Shown here in pieces: positions 18,262 through 27,618 of a stretch of 64,000 bases of DNA (position 1 is the first letter of the stretch; every line of letters begins with the position of its first letter). The DNA is from Alphaproteobacteria bacterium (GTDB lineage Bacteria > Pseudomonadota > Alphaproteobacteria > Caulobacterales > Maricaulaceae): positions 1-64,000 of the forward strand of contig JAAEZM010000010.1 in NCBI GenBank assembly GCA_018222865.1, read 5' to 3'. Under the pieces are notes generated by a model. That model searched no databases, was not told the DNA's origin, and worked only from the letters and a program-made list of their open reading frames with translations. The position numbers and the translations under genes are program-made.

Positions 18262-19434
18262 ATGATACCGAACCAATACCCTTCTCTCGACTTTCACCTG
18301 GGCGAAACTGCGGACATGATCCGCGACACCGTCCGATCGTTTGCCGCTGATGAGATCGCGCCGCGCGCGGCCGAGATCGACCAGAGCGATGTCTTCCCGC
18401 CGGACCTCTGGCAGAAGATGGGCGAGCTTGGTCTTCTGGGCATTACCGTCGAAGAGTCCGATGGTGGTACAGGGCTTGGATATCTCGAGCACGTCGTGGC
18501 GATGGAAGAGATCAGCCGGGCTTCTGCTTCGGTCGGTCTTTCCTATGGCGCCCACTCTAATCTCTGCGTCAACCAGCTGCGCCGCTGGGGCAATGCAGAG
18601 CAAAAAGCCAAGTATCTGCCCAAGCTGATTTCCGGTGAACATGTTGGTGCACTGGCCATGTCTGAACCGGGCGCGGGCTCTGATGTGGTCGGCATGCGGT
18701 TGAAGGCCGAGAAGCGCGGCGATCGCTATGTGCTCAACGGTTCGAAAATGTGGATCACCAATGCGCCGGCTGCGGACACGCTGGTCGTCTATGCCAAGAC
18801 GGATATGGACGCCCATTCTCGCGGCATCACGGCTTTCCTGATCGAAAAAGATTTCAAAGGTTTCTCTGTCGCGCAGAAGCTCGACAAGCTGGGCATGCGC
18901 GGTTCGGAAACGGGCGAGCTGGTCTTTGAGGATTGCGAAGTCCCGGAAGACAACATTATGGGCCCGCTCAATGAGGGCGTTAAAGTCCTGATGTCGGGCC
19001 TCGATTATGAACGCGCCGTCCTGGCCTCTGGCCCTGTGGGTATCATGCAGGCCTGTATGGATGTGGTGATGCCCTATATCCGCGAGCGTCAGCAATTCGG
19101 CAAATCCATCGGCGAGTTCCAGCTCGTGCAGGGCAAACTGGCCGATATGTATGTGCGCATGAATGCGACGCGCGCCTATGTCTACGCTGTCGCTGCAGCC
19201 TGTGACCGCGGCGAGACAACGCGCAAGGATGCTGCCGGAGCAATCCTCTATGCCGCGGAAAACGCAACGCAAATGGCACTAGATGCGATCCAGCTCTTGG
19301 GCGGAAACGGCTATATCAATGAGTATTCGACCGGGCGCTTATTGCGCGATGCGAAACTCTATGAAATCGGCGCCGGAACATCGGAAATCCGCCGCTGGCT
19401 GATTGGCCGCGAACTGTTTACCGAGACGGGATAG
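18262..19434 (+). CDS. liuA: Isovaleryl-CoA dehydrogenase
   Basis: The 390-residue flavoprotein oxidises isovaleryl-CoA to 3-methylcrotonyl-CoA in leucine breakdown. It aligns by eye almost throughout with mammalian [25 protein letters not shown], then [17 protein letters not shown], which holds the IVD-type catalytic Glu, and [19 protein letters not shown] and [12 protein letters not shown] at the end. An ATG at 18250 is an alternative start; neither has a clear ribosome site. The other leucine genes (liuB, liuC, liuD) lie at 28.7-35.7 kb on the same strand, separated by a foreign-looking block. Confidence 0.93.
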   Translation: MIPNQYPSLDFHLGETADMIRDTVRSFAADEIAPRAAEIDQSDVFPPDLWQKMGELGLLGITVEESDGGTGLGYLEHVVAMEEISRASASVGLSYGAHSNLCVNQLRRWGNAEQKAKYLPKLISGEHVGALAMSEPGAGSDVVGMRLKAEKRGDRYVLNGSKMWITNAPAADTLVVYAKTDMDAHSRGITAFLIEKDFKGFSVAQKLDKLGMRGSETGELVFEDCEVPEDNIMGPLNEGVKVLMSGLDYERAVLASGPVGIMQACMDVVMPYIRERQQFGKSIGEFQLVQGKLADMYVRMNATRAYVYAVAAACDRGETTRKDAAGAILYAAENATQMALDAIQLLGGNGYINEYSTGRLLRDAKLYEIGAGTSEIRRWLIGRELFTETG

Positions 19435-19437
19435 GAC

Positions 19438-20463
19438 TTACTCGAAAGGAGCGGGGAAGATCATTCCCCCATCCTGCCAGAGTGCACTCGGTCCGCGTTC
19501 AATCGGCAAATCGCTATCAGGCCCGAAGGATCGATCGTAAATCTCTCCCAGATTGCCTGTCGATTGCAGGGCGCGAACGGCCCAGCTGGTTTCCAGCCCA
19601 AGAAGCGCACCGGACCCGCCCTCACTGTTGAAAATTCGACGGATAACCGGGTGGCTCGACTGCGTAGACATCTGAAGGACATTGTCCTGGTTCACGTTCA
19701 GTGCTTCTGCCGTCGCAAGAGCATTGAAGGTCCAGCGAACGATGTCGCCCCATCGGTCATCGCCATGTCGGACCCCAATCGAGAGAGGCGAATAGGCCAG
19801 ACGATTACCAATCAGGACGTGTTCGTCAGGCATGCTGAAAGATGAGCGAGTTGCCAGTAAAGCAGCTTGGCCGTCCGCGATCCCGACACATCTTCCGTCA
19901 ATATAGGCCTGTCTGTACTGCTCTGCGCTACCAAGGGGGACGATGTTGATGTTCGCGCTCGCGGACAGCGCAAGATCGTTCATGATAACCTCGGACGGGC
20001 CCCCGGCGATCACACAAACGGATCGGTCGTTGAGCTGAGATAATTCTTCGATGCCGCTCTCACGAGCGACCATCACTTTTTCCTCGTCCACAAAATAGGG
20101 TCCAACAAAATCAACGCCTTGTGTGACATCGCGCGTGAAGGTCCACGTCGTATTTCGCAGGAGCAGGTCGATTTCCCCGGATTGCAGGGCAAGGAAACGG
20201 TTTCGAGCCGTGACCGGGATAAATTCGACGGCGTCGGCGTCGCCCAAGGTCGCGGCGCTCACGGCGCGGCAAAGGTCTGCCCCGATACCGATCCAGCGAC
20301 CGGATGCATCAGCCATCGACATCCCGATCTGGCCTGGATTGACGCCACACCTAAGATATCCGCGCTCCTGGATCTCGGCGAGCGTATCGCTTTGAGCAAC
20401 GGCCTGAAGCGGCATCGCCGCCAAGCCAAGCAGAACGGCGATCAGTTTAGCGAACACGTTCAT
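19438..20463 (-). CDS. Periplasmic amino-acid-binding protein, AapJ/BztA type, orphan
   Basis: The 341-residue protein has a signal peptide (LIAVLLGLAAMPLQAVAQ) and the type 3 solute-binding fold used by general L-amino-acid ABC transporters: LAEIQERGYLRCGVNPGQIGMS, IGIGADLCRAVSAATLGD, LLLRNTTWTFTRDV. The family normally sits beside two permease genes and an ATPase gene, and none is here. Its ATG overlaps the stop of the caspase-lysozyme gene by 4 bases, so translation is probably coupled. A sensory or binding role with that partner is more likely than uptake, but this is inference. Confidence 0.82.
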   Translation of the reverse strand: MNVFAKLIAVLLGLAAMPLQAVAQSDTLAEIQERGYLRCGVNPGQIGMSMADASGRWIGIGADLCRAVSAATLGDADAVEFIPVTARNRFLALQSGEIDLLLRNTTWTFTRDVTQGVDFVGPYFVDEEKVMVARESGIEELSQLNDRSVCVIAGGPSEVIMNDLALSASANINIVPLGSAEQYRQAYIDGRCVGIADGQAALLATRSSFSMPDEHVLIGNRLAYSPLSIGVRHGDDRWGDIVRWTFNALATAEALNVNQDNVLQMSTQSSHPVIRRIFNSEGGSGALLGLETSWAVRALQSTGNLGEIYDRSFGPDSDLPIERGPSALWQDGGMIFPAPFE

Positions 20464-23237
20464 ATTCGGTATCCTAAGATGAAGAGGGCTGCGGAATCGG
20501 CACGCAATTCGGCATAGTTTTCAATATCCACACCACCTGCACCGCGGCTGCTCAAGTCCCAGTATCCGATCGAAGCAAGTGCCGCTTGAGTGTTGCCCTC
20601 ATTGATGTAACTCAAGACGGGCAAGCGTTCGAAACGCTCCATGCCGATGGTGTAAGCCAGCACGGTAAGGGCTTCGAGTTGAAGCGGGTCAACGGCGCGG
20701 TCAAGCGCATTTGAGACGTTTGCCCGAACACGCTCCAGCTGTGTGACGAGCCTGGAGCGAGCCTCTTCCTGAGTGATCCGCCGGGGCAGTGTGTTTGCCG
20801 GCGCGATTTCGCCATAGCCAAGCAAAGCCATTCCGTTATCCAGAAGCTGCTGGCGATCATGGAAGCTGAAATGCCGCATGATTACGTCCGCTGCCACCAT
20901 CGGAGAGGCCTCAAGCGAGAACAGTGCGCGCTCGGCATGACGGCGTCGGTCCAGGCCGGGAATAACAACAAGCTCGCCGTCAATCCTGGCCTTGTTCCAA
21001 TCGAGGAAATGCTCGGCGGCGGACGCCTCATTGCCCGCGTTCAACTCCCTTAGGAGTGTACTCTCGGAGAGCCGCGGCAGCCCGACATTATAAGAGAGTG
21101 AGAGCAGGGCGGCTTGTTCTTGTGCGGGGACTTCAGCGTTTAATTGCGAGCGCAGACCTTGCCAGTCATCGCGGATATAGTCAGTGAGAAACCTTGAAGC
21201 TTCGGCTGTGGTTATGGTGGTTCCCGGGCTGATCCAGTCGCCGGTTGTGCCGAAACCAATTGTCCAGACGCCCACTTGGTCTTGATAAGCTGTCGTTTCC
21301 AGGCCTTCGAACATGCGGATAAAGTAAGTTGCTGCTCTCAAGCCATCAGCTTCATCAAAGCTTGAAGGCATGGATTCAACTGGCGCGCTTAACGCTTCCA
21401 ACTGGGGATTGGCGGCTGACTGCAGATCCTCCAGAGACGCATCCACAGCAACATCAATGCCTTGGGCTTCAAGTGCACGGGCCAAGCGGACCTCGCGCAA
21501 GCGGTCTCGCGCCGCCCCTTCCGTGACGGCTAGAAAAAGCGCGGTTTCATACGCGCGTCTGCGCATCAGATCAGGATCATGAACGATGCGACCTTCAACA
21601 AGCTCGAACGAGGAGTAGGCCAGCTCGCGTGCCACGGACAATCGGTTCCCATCTCCTAGATGACGGCAGATAGATGAGCTTGTGAATGCGTTCACGCCTA
21701 TGGACACGGCAAATGAGGCAAGTGCCTCCATCTGATTTGCGGTTAAGGGGTGCGGCGCGCAGTCAGCGACCGCGGAGCGCGCGCGATTAAGCATAGCCGC
21801 TAACCTCGTGCCATCGATAGGCTCGGTTATACCCGCCATTGAAGGGAAGGCTGCGATTAGCGCACCCGCCCCGCGGCCTCGCGTACCGAGTTCAAATAGA
21901 GCACGCTCGACGAGGCGTCGACGTTCGACACTGATCCGTGCGGTCGGAGCGATATGGTCGCTTTCTTGCGCCATCGCCTCAATGGTTGAGGGAAGATCAT
22001 CGAACTCACCGCGCTCTAGCATCTGGTCAACGCCGAAGGCATGTAATTGGTGTGATGAAGCCGAGCTTGTGAGCGATAGAATTGCGGCCTTCTGTGTATC
22101 GTCCAGGACCGAGGCTCGGGATTCTTCCAGAACCCGCCTCCACGCTTCAAGTCTAGCAAGCTCCAGCGCGTCTTCGGTGATCAAGTTCCTTCCCGTTCTT
22201 GAGAGCGGGAAGGTCTCGTCAACTTGCAGGACTGTTAGAGTTGCAACCGTGTCGCTGACGGCTCGAATCGAGCGGGTTTCGTCTCCTACAAGCTGCGAGA
22301 CTGAACTCCTGAACCCATCTTGTGTTTGCGGTGTGCGAACGAGTAATTGCCGCTCGGCTTCGTCAAGGCGTGAGATCAGGCTGCTGGCTGATTGCGCCCC
22401 TACGAGTGGCCCAGCATCTGGAACCTCCTCTCCATAGCGCGTGAGCAGGTGTTGATGGTCATCAGTGTGGTCTGCGACCATGACATTGAGTTGATAGGCG
22501 ACCTGGAGGATGTGAGCATATGGCGTGCGCAAGGCATCCGAGAGGGCTTGGGATAAGGGGGAAGGGCCATTTTCGGCGTCGAGTTCGCCTTCGGACAGGC
22601 CTGCCAGCATCCGCTCAGCTTGTTCGATGCGGCTGCCTGGCGCGCTCGCGAAAATGTGGACTTCGTTGGGGTCGAGCGGCTCATCCGCGAGGTGTGCTTC
22701 TAGAACAGCCGTGGGACTTCCAACGAGAGGCCCCGGGAGTGTGCGGTCAAGCATGATCAGTTTGATGCGCGGTTCACTCCCGGCAGGCGGTCGGAAGCTT
22801 CCAGCCAAGCGAACAAGCTCAGTATCAATCGTTTGGGCGGCCCATTCGTCAGCGTCTACCGGGACGAGGAAGTTATCGCCATTTAGCTGCAAGGCATGAC
22901 CGGAGTGATAGAATACGGCCACGCCGCCAGCGGACATGCGAGCTTCGAACACGCGCATATATTGCACCATCTCCGCCCAGCTGAGATCGAGAAGCGGACC
23001 GTCACCGATTAGGGTGAAACCCTGGTGGCGTAAGGCATCTGCGACCAGTCTCGCATCCTCATGAGCTCCCGAAAGCGGATCGAAATGAGTATAGGCCGAG
23101 TTTCCAATTACGAGGGCGACGCGTTCTGCGATAGCAGGAGGATAATCCTCCTGATCGGACGCAAGAGGAGAGGCTCCGCACCCGGCAAGATGCAGCATCA
23201 AGATCATGAAAACTGTTGGTTTCAGCCAAAAGCTCAT
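20460..23237 (-). CDS. Lipoprotein fusing a caspase-fold domain to four lysozyme-like units
   Basis: The 925-residue protein has a lipobox (LAGC, Cys20). Next comes a peptidase C14-like domain (about 38-260) with ALVIGNSAY, FYHSGHALQLNGDNFLVPVDAD (His114) and NEVHIFASAPG. Where active members have D-A-C-R it reads D-R-T, so the catalytic Cys is replaced by Thr166. From about 345 to 925 there are four tandem lysozyme-like units; the third (about 635-775) keeps Glu644, Asp653 and Thr659 with the same 9 and 6 spacing as T4 lysozyme Glu11-Asp20-Thr26. The other three look catalytically dead. It probably sits on a periplasm-facing membrane and can touch peptidoglycan. Confidence 0.72.
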   Translation of the reverse strand: MSFWLKPTVFMILMLHLAGCGASPLASDQEDYPPAIAERVALVIGNSAYTHFDPLSGAHEDARLVADALRHQGFTLIGDGPLLDLSWAEMVQYMRVFEARMSAGGVAVFYHSGHALQLNGDNFLVPVDADEWAAQTIDTELVRLAGSFRPPAGSEPRIKLIMLDRTLPGPLVGSPTAVLEAHLADEPLDPNEVHIFASAPGSRIEQAERMLAGLSEGELDAENGPSPLSQALSDALRTPYAHILQVAYQLNVMVADHTDDHQHLLTRYGEEVPDAGPLVGAQSASSLISRLDEAERQLLVRTPQTQDGFRSSVSQLVGDETRSIRAVSDTVATLTVLQVDETFPLSRTGRNLITEDALELARLEAWRRVLEESRASVLDDTQKAAILSLTSSASSHQLHAFGVDQMLERGEFDDLPSTIEAMAQESDHIAPTARISVERRRLVERALFELGTRGRGAGALIAAFPSMAGITEPIDGTRLAAMLNRARSAVADCAPHPLTANQMEALASFAVSIGVNAFTSSSICRHLGDGNRLSVARELAYSSFELVEGRIVHDPDLMRRRAYETALFLAVTEGAARDRLREVRLARALEAQGIDVAVDASLEDLQSAANPQLEALSAPVESMPSSFDEADGLRAATYFIRMFEGLETTAYQDQVGVWTIGFGTTGDWISPGTTITTAEASRFLTDYIRDDWQGLRSQLNAEVPAQEQAALLSLSYNVGLPRLSESTLLRELNAGNEASAAEHFLDWNKARIDGELVVIPGLDRRRHAERALFSLEASPMVAADVIMRHFSFHDRQQLLDNGMALLGYGEIAPANTLPRRITQEEARSRLVTQLERVRANVSNALDRAVDPLQLEALTVLAYTIGMERFERLPVLSYINEGNTQAALASIGYWDLSSRGAGGVDIENYAELRADSAALFILGYRI

Positions 23238-23281
23238 GAAAGTCTTAGCCCCTCACCCCGCCGAGCGCATCACTTGCTTGG

Positions 23282-23294
23282 TTTCAATTTGAAA
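23282..23294. promoter_or_regulatory. Operator-like palindrome upstream of the caspase-lysozyme gene
   Basis: TTTCAA-T-TTGAAA is a perfect 13-base inverted repeat about 45 bases before the minus-strand start at 23237, in the AT-rich divergent region shared with the small gene at 23435. It could be a regulator site; no regulator gene is adjacent. Confidence 0.35.
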
Positions 23295-23434
23295 TTATCA
23301 GCCATTTTTCATACATATACTTGCTGTTTCTCCTAGCAAGCGAAACCGCTCAGGCGATTGTATCGCTTGAAGGATGGTTGCAAATTTGCTGGCGTTGGAT
23401 ATGGATTAGCCATGCAAGCTTAAGAGGCTCAGCA

Positions 23435-23662
23435 ATGCAATTTGTCGCCGATATATTCAAACCGCTGCTTACAATCCTGGTGACGGTCGTTGGTTTGGCC
23501 TTTATCGGCTCCGTTCTGTCGCCATCCATTGATCAATGGATCGAAAACTGGATTCCGGCCTGGGGGCTCATTGAGCCAGCGGAAGAACAGGTGCGGATCT
23601 GGTTGGGGATTCATGAAGAACCTGAACCGGCCTGGTGGCATTTTTGGGGACGTGAGGACTAA
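23435..23662 (+). CDS. Small single-span membrane protein
   Basis: The 75-residue product has one strong hydrophobic helix (about 7-30) followed by an acidic, Trp-rich tail (WIENWIPAW, EPAWWHFWG). Start 23435 follows AGAGG at a good distance; the frame extends 38 codons upstream without a ribosome site. It is the only plus-strand gene within the minus-strand block, divergent from the caspase-lysozyme gene and convergent with the protein at 23693. Function unknown. Confidence 0.5.
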   Translation: MQFVADIFKPLLTILVTVVGLAFIGSVLSPSIDQWIENWIPAWGLIEPAEEQVRIWLGIHEEPEPAWWHFWGRED

Positions 23663-23692
23663 ACGCTCCAATCCGTGGCTTCTCGCAGAGCC

Positions 23693-25102
23693 CTATTTTT
23701 TGTAGACATCAGCGGAGTAGTCAGGCTTGGGTTTGGTTGGTGTGGGGCCGCTGTATAACACCCCATAAGCTTTACGCACTGAGAAGGCCTGAATTCGGTT
23801 TAATCGGTCCTGAGGCAGGGGTGTGCGAGGCAGTTTTTTGGCCTGACGCAACAAATAATGGGTCTCTGGTCGGTGTTTGCCGCCAAAGCTCTGCGCAATG
23901 GAGACCAAGTCTTTTGGCGCGTCATGGATCGGCCAGTGCCAATCCAGTGATTCAAGATTGCGTCCAAGATGAACTTCTAGTGCTTTCTCGCTCAAGGCCT
24001 CATCATCTGTAGCGCTCGTTTTAATCGCTTCCTTGAAAGGGCTCGCAGAAAACCAAGCTGGTTCGCCAGATGGTGGAACAAGCAAGACCTCATCGGCTGC
24101 AAGGATTGCATTCTCCCATAATTTGAGCGTCGCAAGCATAATCTCGTGCGATGCGCCGCGTTCAAGGATGATGAGAGTGGGGCGGCAATCGATTTCGGAG
24201 GGTGTTTGGGGCTCAGAAGCGGCGGCCGATGTCTCGATATGGCGTGTATCTATAACGTTATACGCAGTATCCAGGCGTGAAAAACACTCCGAGTATACGG
24301 TCGCATTTGCCTTGGCGATCATCCGGTCCCATTGGTCCAGATACTCCTGATTTACGCGGATGTTGATGAGCGTGTAGAGACGGCCAAAACGGTAAACTGT
24401 TGTGACGAATGTCCGGTTGATCCGTTCGATCGTCGGACCCGCGGCGACGGTCGCTGCAGCTCCGGAGAGGTAACCCAGCAAGCGCTCATTGGAACTGGGC
24501 GGGGATTCAAAAGCAAAGTCGGGACTTCCCGAAATGGCGCCAATCAAGGGCTCGAATAGGTCCGCGCCATAGACGAGCATGGTCAAAATGCCAGTTACGA
24601 AAAGCAGAAACTTGGCGGCCCAGAGAAGGCGTGGTTTCTCTTCTGCCTGTGCTTCTTTCTTCAGATTTCGAGCAGCTGACCAGCTGGCCATCCATCCCTC
24701 AGGGAAAGCGTAGTGTTTCCCGATAGCGGCCACAGCGACGGTAATGAAGAAGAAGAGTGCCGGCGCTGTGAAGAGCGCAGATATCACCGTGACTAGCGAT
24801 ATGAGAATTGGATTGGTCTCGAGCGGGCTTAAAAGCGCTTGGAACCAGGACGCCACACCTGGTGCGTTGAACAGGGAAAGGGCTTGGAACAAACCTGCAT
24901 GCAGGATGTTCATGAGGTCAGCATAGGAATTCATGCCGATGACCAGCAATAGCCCACCAAGCACCAAAACGCCCGCGCTAACGATCTGATAGATGATCCG
25001 CAACACGTGTTGAAACCCCACCCCCAAGGAGTGGCTATTTTGGTCAGGAACAGCTCCTGGTTTCAACTGGAAAGTGAAAAATGCGCCGCATTTCTTAACC
25101 AA
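23693..25102 (-). CDS. Membrane protein of unknown function with large soluble C-terminal domain
   Basis: The 469-residue protein has three main hydrophobic helices (about 36-57, 100-128 and 158-180), with a charged loop between the second and third (KKEAQAEEKPR). A soluble C-terminal part of about 270 residues follows, with a buried strand (PTLIILERG) and a helix (EIMLATLKLWENAI). I recognise no family. The frame opens with TTG at 25102; a GTG at 25006 with GGGG upstream, just before the first helix, is an equally good start. It lies 23 bases downstream of the patatin gene on the same strand, so the two are probably co-transcribed. Confidence 0.6.
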   Translation of the reverse strand: MVKKCGAFFTFQLKPGAVPDQNSHSLGVGFQHVLRIIYQIVSAGVLVLGGLLLVIGMNSYADLMNILHAGLFQALSLFNAPGVASWFQALLSPLETNPILISLVTVISALFTAPALFFFITVAVAAIGKHYAFPEGWMASWSAARNLKKEAQAEEKPRLLWAAKFLLFVTGILTMLVYGADLFEPLIGAISGSPDFAFESPPSSNERLLGYLSGAAATVAAGPTIERINRTFVTTVYRFGRLYTLINIRVNQEYLDQWDRMIAKANATVYSECFSRLDTAYNVIDTRHIETSAAASEPQTPSEIDCRPTLIILERGASHEIMLATLKLWENAILAADEVLLVPPSGEPAWFSASPFKEAIKTSATDDEALSEKALEVHLGRNLESLDWHWPIHDAPKDLVSIAQSFGGKHRPETHYLLRQAKKLPRTPLPQDRLNRIQAFSVRKAYGVLYSGPTPTKPKPDYSADVYKK

Positions 25103-25125
25103 GGCGAGACGCAGAGTGTTAGCGC

Positions 25126-26865
25126 TTAAGAAGTGGAAAGGTGGAGCCGCTTCCGCATCTTCTCAGACAGGCCTGCGAGCATGCCTTTGGCGGCCTGATA
25201 GCCGGACTCCACCACGACATCATATTTGTCCCAGTCCCGTATATCGACGGTGGTTTCCGGCAGGATCAACAGATCAGAAGCACTACGCCCGATATCACGG
25301 TGATCGGCAACGCCAACAGTTGCCGCTCGCATGAGCAGGGAGGCGATCGGCGGCAGGGATTTGAGCCCGTGTTTTCGGACCCAGCCGACAAAATTCGGCG
25401 GGTCGATATAGTCAGCCGGGTTGAGCCCCTGCGCGCGGGTCACATCGACACCGACCACGGCTCCGCGATGAAAGGCCTGCATTTGCTGAGCCGGGAAGTT
25501 TGTGAAGACGGCACCATCGACGAGGATGTTATTGCCCTCGACGACCGGTGGTAACAGACCGGGAATGGCGATCGAGGCCCGCAAGGCATCACTGACACGC
25601 CCTCGACGATGAACATAGGGGCGACCATTGCCCAGATTGGAGGAGAGGCAGAAAAAGGGGCGTTGCAGATCAGCGATCTCGATATCGCCGAAATTCTCTT
25701 CCAGTCGTTCATCAACCTTATCGCCCTTGGCCAGTGAAACGACAGGCAAGGTCCAGTCATCCAGCGGATTGCTGTCGACGAAGGCCTTGCGTATGCGGGT
25801 CTCCATCTCCTCGTCAGACCATTCCAGGGCAATGCCTGCCGCTATGATCGCTCCCATAGAGGCGCCGCCCACAAAGTCGATTGGCATCCCCGCCTCACGC
25901 AGCGCTTTGAGCGCTCCAATGTGCGCATAAGCGCGAGCACCCCCTCCGGATACGATCAGCCCCACCGACTGACCGCACAGCGTACGGGCAAGGCGGTCGG
26001 CATCTGCGCGGTGATGGTCCTGGCGCCAGTGGAAGAGGCGCGACGCCTCGGCGGCATCAATCCATTCCTGTGGGCGCGCTGCCTGCCGGATACCGCCCAT
26101 ATGCAAGAGCACGATATCAAGCAGTTTCAGCTTGGCCGCCGGTGAGGGGTCATCGGGGAGCATGGGCTTAGAGGGACGTGCATCCGCTCTGGCAAAGACC
26201 CACATCCTGTCCGCGCGGCCCATGGCCCGGCGGGCCCAGCTGGGGTCTGCCATTTTGGCGGTCAGCACGACGATGTCGTACTCGGCCTCAATCGCATCGA
26301 GTTTCTGCCCTGACCAATCAGCGCATTCTTCATCCGCGATAAAACAGGACTTCCCGCAGCGTTTCAGTGCCTCTTTGAGCTCATTGGCCCGATAATCCAG
26401 ATCAATCGTCGGCGATGTTGAGACCAGCGCGAAGACTTTTGGCTCAGCGCTCATATTGCGGTCGTAACCGCGCAAACGCACCAGCATCATCCGAGCCAGC
26501 TCTCGCATCAGGCTGGCATGCTTACGGGTCAGGCGCTCGAAGCTTGCCTTGGGAAGGCGGACGAGCTCCGAATCTCGCAAGGCATAGACGCTCGCAGAAT
26601 GCGGGGTCTCATCAAGGAGAGACATCTCGCCGACGGGCTCGCCAGCGCGGATATATCCAATCAAATCCGCACGTCCGAGCGCGCCCTGGCGAAAAGCGGC
26701 GAGCGCGCCGGAGCGCACCAGATAAAAGGCTTCCGCATCATCGCCTTCGCGGAACAGAACCTGCCCGGCGGGTAAGCAGAACCACTCAACCTCGTGCTCA
26801 ACGGCCTTGAGCGCATCCTTCTCGACTTTGTTGAGAAAGGGCAGGAAGGAAAGATTGATCGGCAT
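25126..26865 (-). CDS. Patatin-like phospholipase with N-terminal cyclic-nucleotide-binding-like domain
   Basis: The 579-residue protein resembles the NTE/RssA group. A cNMP-binding-like domain occupies about 1-130 (GQVLFREGDDAEAFYLVRSG, then GEMSLLDETPHSASVYA). The Arg that normally grips the cyclic phosphate is His in PHSA, so nucleotide binding is doubtful. The patatin domain (about 300-500) has the oxyanion loop GGGARA (307-312), nucleophile Ser336 in GASMG and the DGA motif at Asp450, all intact. It would hydrolyse phospholipid or lysophospholipid acyl chains at the membrane. It heads a two-gene unit with the protein at 23693. Confidence 0.85.
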   Translation of the reverse strand: MPINLSFLPFLNKVEKDALKAVEHEVEWFCLPAGQVLFREGDDAEAFYLVRSGALAAFRQGALGRADLIGYIRAGEPVGEMSLLDETPHSASVYALRDSELVRLPKASFERLTRKHASLMRELARMMLVRLRGYDRNMSAEPKVFALVSTSPTIDLDYRANELKEALKRCGKSCFIADEECADWSGQKLDAIEAEYDIVVLTAKMADPSWARRAMGRADRMWVFARADARPSKPMLPDDPSPAAKLKLLDIVLLHMGGIRQAARPQEWIDAAEASRLFHWRQDHHRADADRLARTLCGQSVGLIVSGGGARAYAHIGALKALREAGMPIDFVGGASMGAIIAAGIALEWSDEEMETRIRKAFVDSNPLDDWTLPVVSLAKGDKVDERLEENFGDIEIADLQRPFFCLSSNLGNGRPYVHRRGRVSDALRASIAIPGLLPPVVEGNNILVDGAVFTNFPAQQMQAFHRGAVVGVDVTRAQGLNPADYIDPPNFVGWVRKHGLKSLPPIASLLMRAATVGVADHRDIGRSASDLLILPETTVDIRDWDKYDVVVESGYQAAKGMLAGLSEKMRKRLHLSTS

Positions 26866-26940
26866 GGAAAAGGCGAACCCGTTGAATTTCCGCCCAGACT
26901 AGGCCGGTTCGCCGCCTACGAGAAGAGGGAATGGGCGGTT

Positions 26941-27618
26941 TTAAAAGCGCCGCCGGATTACCAGATGCCCGACCGGTTTTACAGACCGCGCATGGCGTTC
27001 ACCCACCGCGTCGCGATCAATAGTGTCGAGATCGTCCTGGAGCATGATCATACGGTCTGTGGTCTGATCATACATTTGCAGGCGATCTTCCGCGCGGTCA
27101 GAAAAATACGCGCCGCCTTCGACGGTTAGACTCCACTCATTGACACTGTGAACACGGATCCCAGCGCCGAAATAGCGGACCAATTCCTGCAACTCCCCCG
27201 TGTTGTCGACGTCTGCGAGGGTTCGGCTCGGCAGCGGAGTGACATAGGCGCTGTCGCTGATTCGCGCCCATTCGGGCTGACCATCGTCGAAAGTCTGAAG
27301 CGCGCCGGCCGCAAGGTAGAATTCATCGTTGAAAGGGTGAAACTCGACCTGTCCGGCGACCGCACTCAGCGTTGTGGTGTCGCGGAAGTCATCGGCGAGA
27401 ATCACGCCGGAATAATCCGAGTGTTCGGCGGCCAGAAGAACCCGAAACGTGTCATCTACAGACGAGGCTGCCACCGGCCCAGAGGCAGGAAGCACAGACT
27501 GGGCGCCGGCCGCTCCTGCAAGGCAAGTTGCAGAAAAAAAGGCGAAAATAGACGCATGGGCCCAGCTTTTGATGGCGCGGGTTCCCGGTGTTCGTGTCAG
27601 AGACTCAAACGCACGCAT
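26941..27618 (-). CDS. Predicted outer-membrane or surface beta protein
   Basis: The 225-residue protein has a long N-region signal sequence (FAFFSATCLAGAAGAQS), beta-strand-like alternating sequence and a terminal Phe in HLVIRRRF, the usual signature of an outer-membrane beta barrel. It shares layout and motifs (LDLHPF/VEFHPF, GGAYF/GAYF, C-terminal RRRF) with the next gene at 27919, so the pair looks like a diverged tandem duplication. The ribosome site GGAGGT lies 4 bases before the ATG. Function unknown. Confidence 0.6.
   Translation of the reverse strand: MRAFESLTRTPGTRAIKSWAHASIFAFFSATCLAGAAGAQSVLPASGPVAASSVDDTFRVLLAAEHSDYSGVILADDFRDTTTLSAVAGQVEFHPFNDEFYLAAGALQTFDDGQPEWARISDSAYVTPLPSRTLADVDNTGELQELVRYFGAGIRVHSVNEWSLTVEGGAYFSDRAEDRLQMYDQTTDRMIMLQDDLDTIDRDAVGERHARSVKPVGHLVIRRRF

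Noticed and set aside
18178-19272. Minus-strand open frame of 364 codons across liuA
   Set aside because: Antisense to a clear isovaleryl-CoA dehydrogenase; the reading is His- and Arg-rich and shows no domain.
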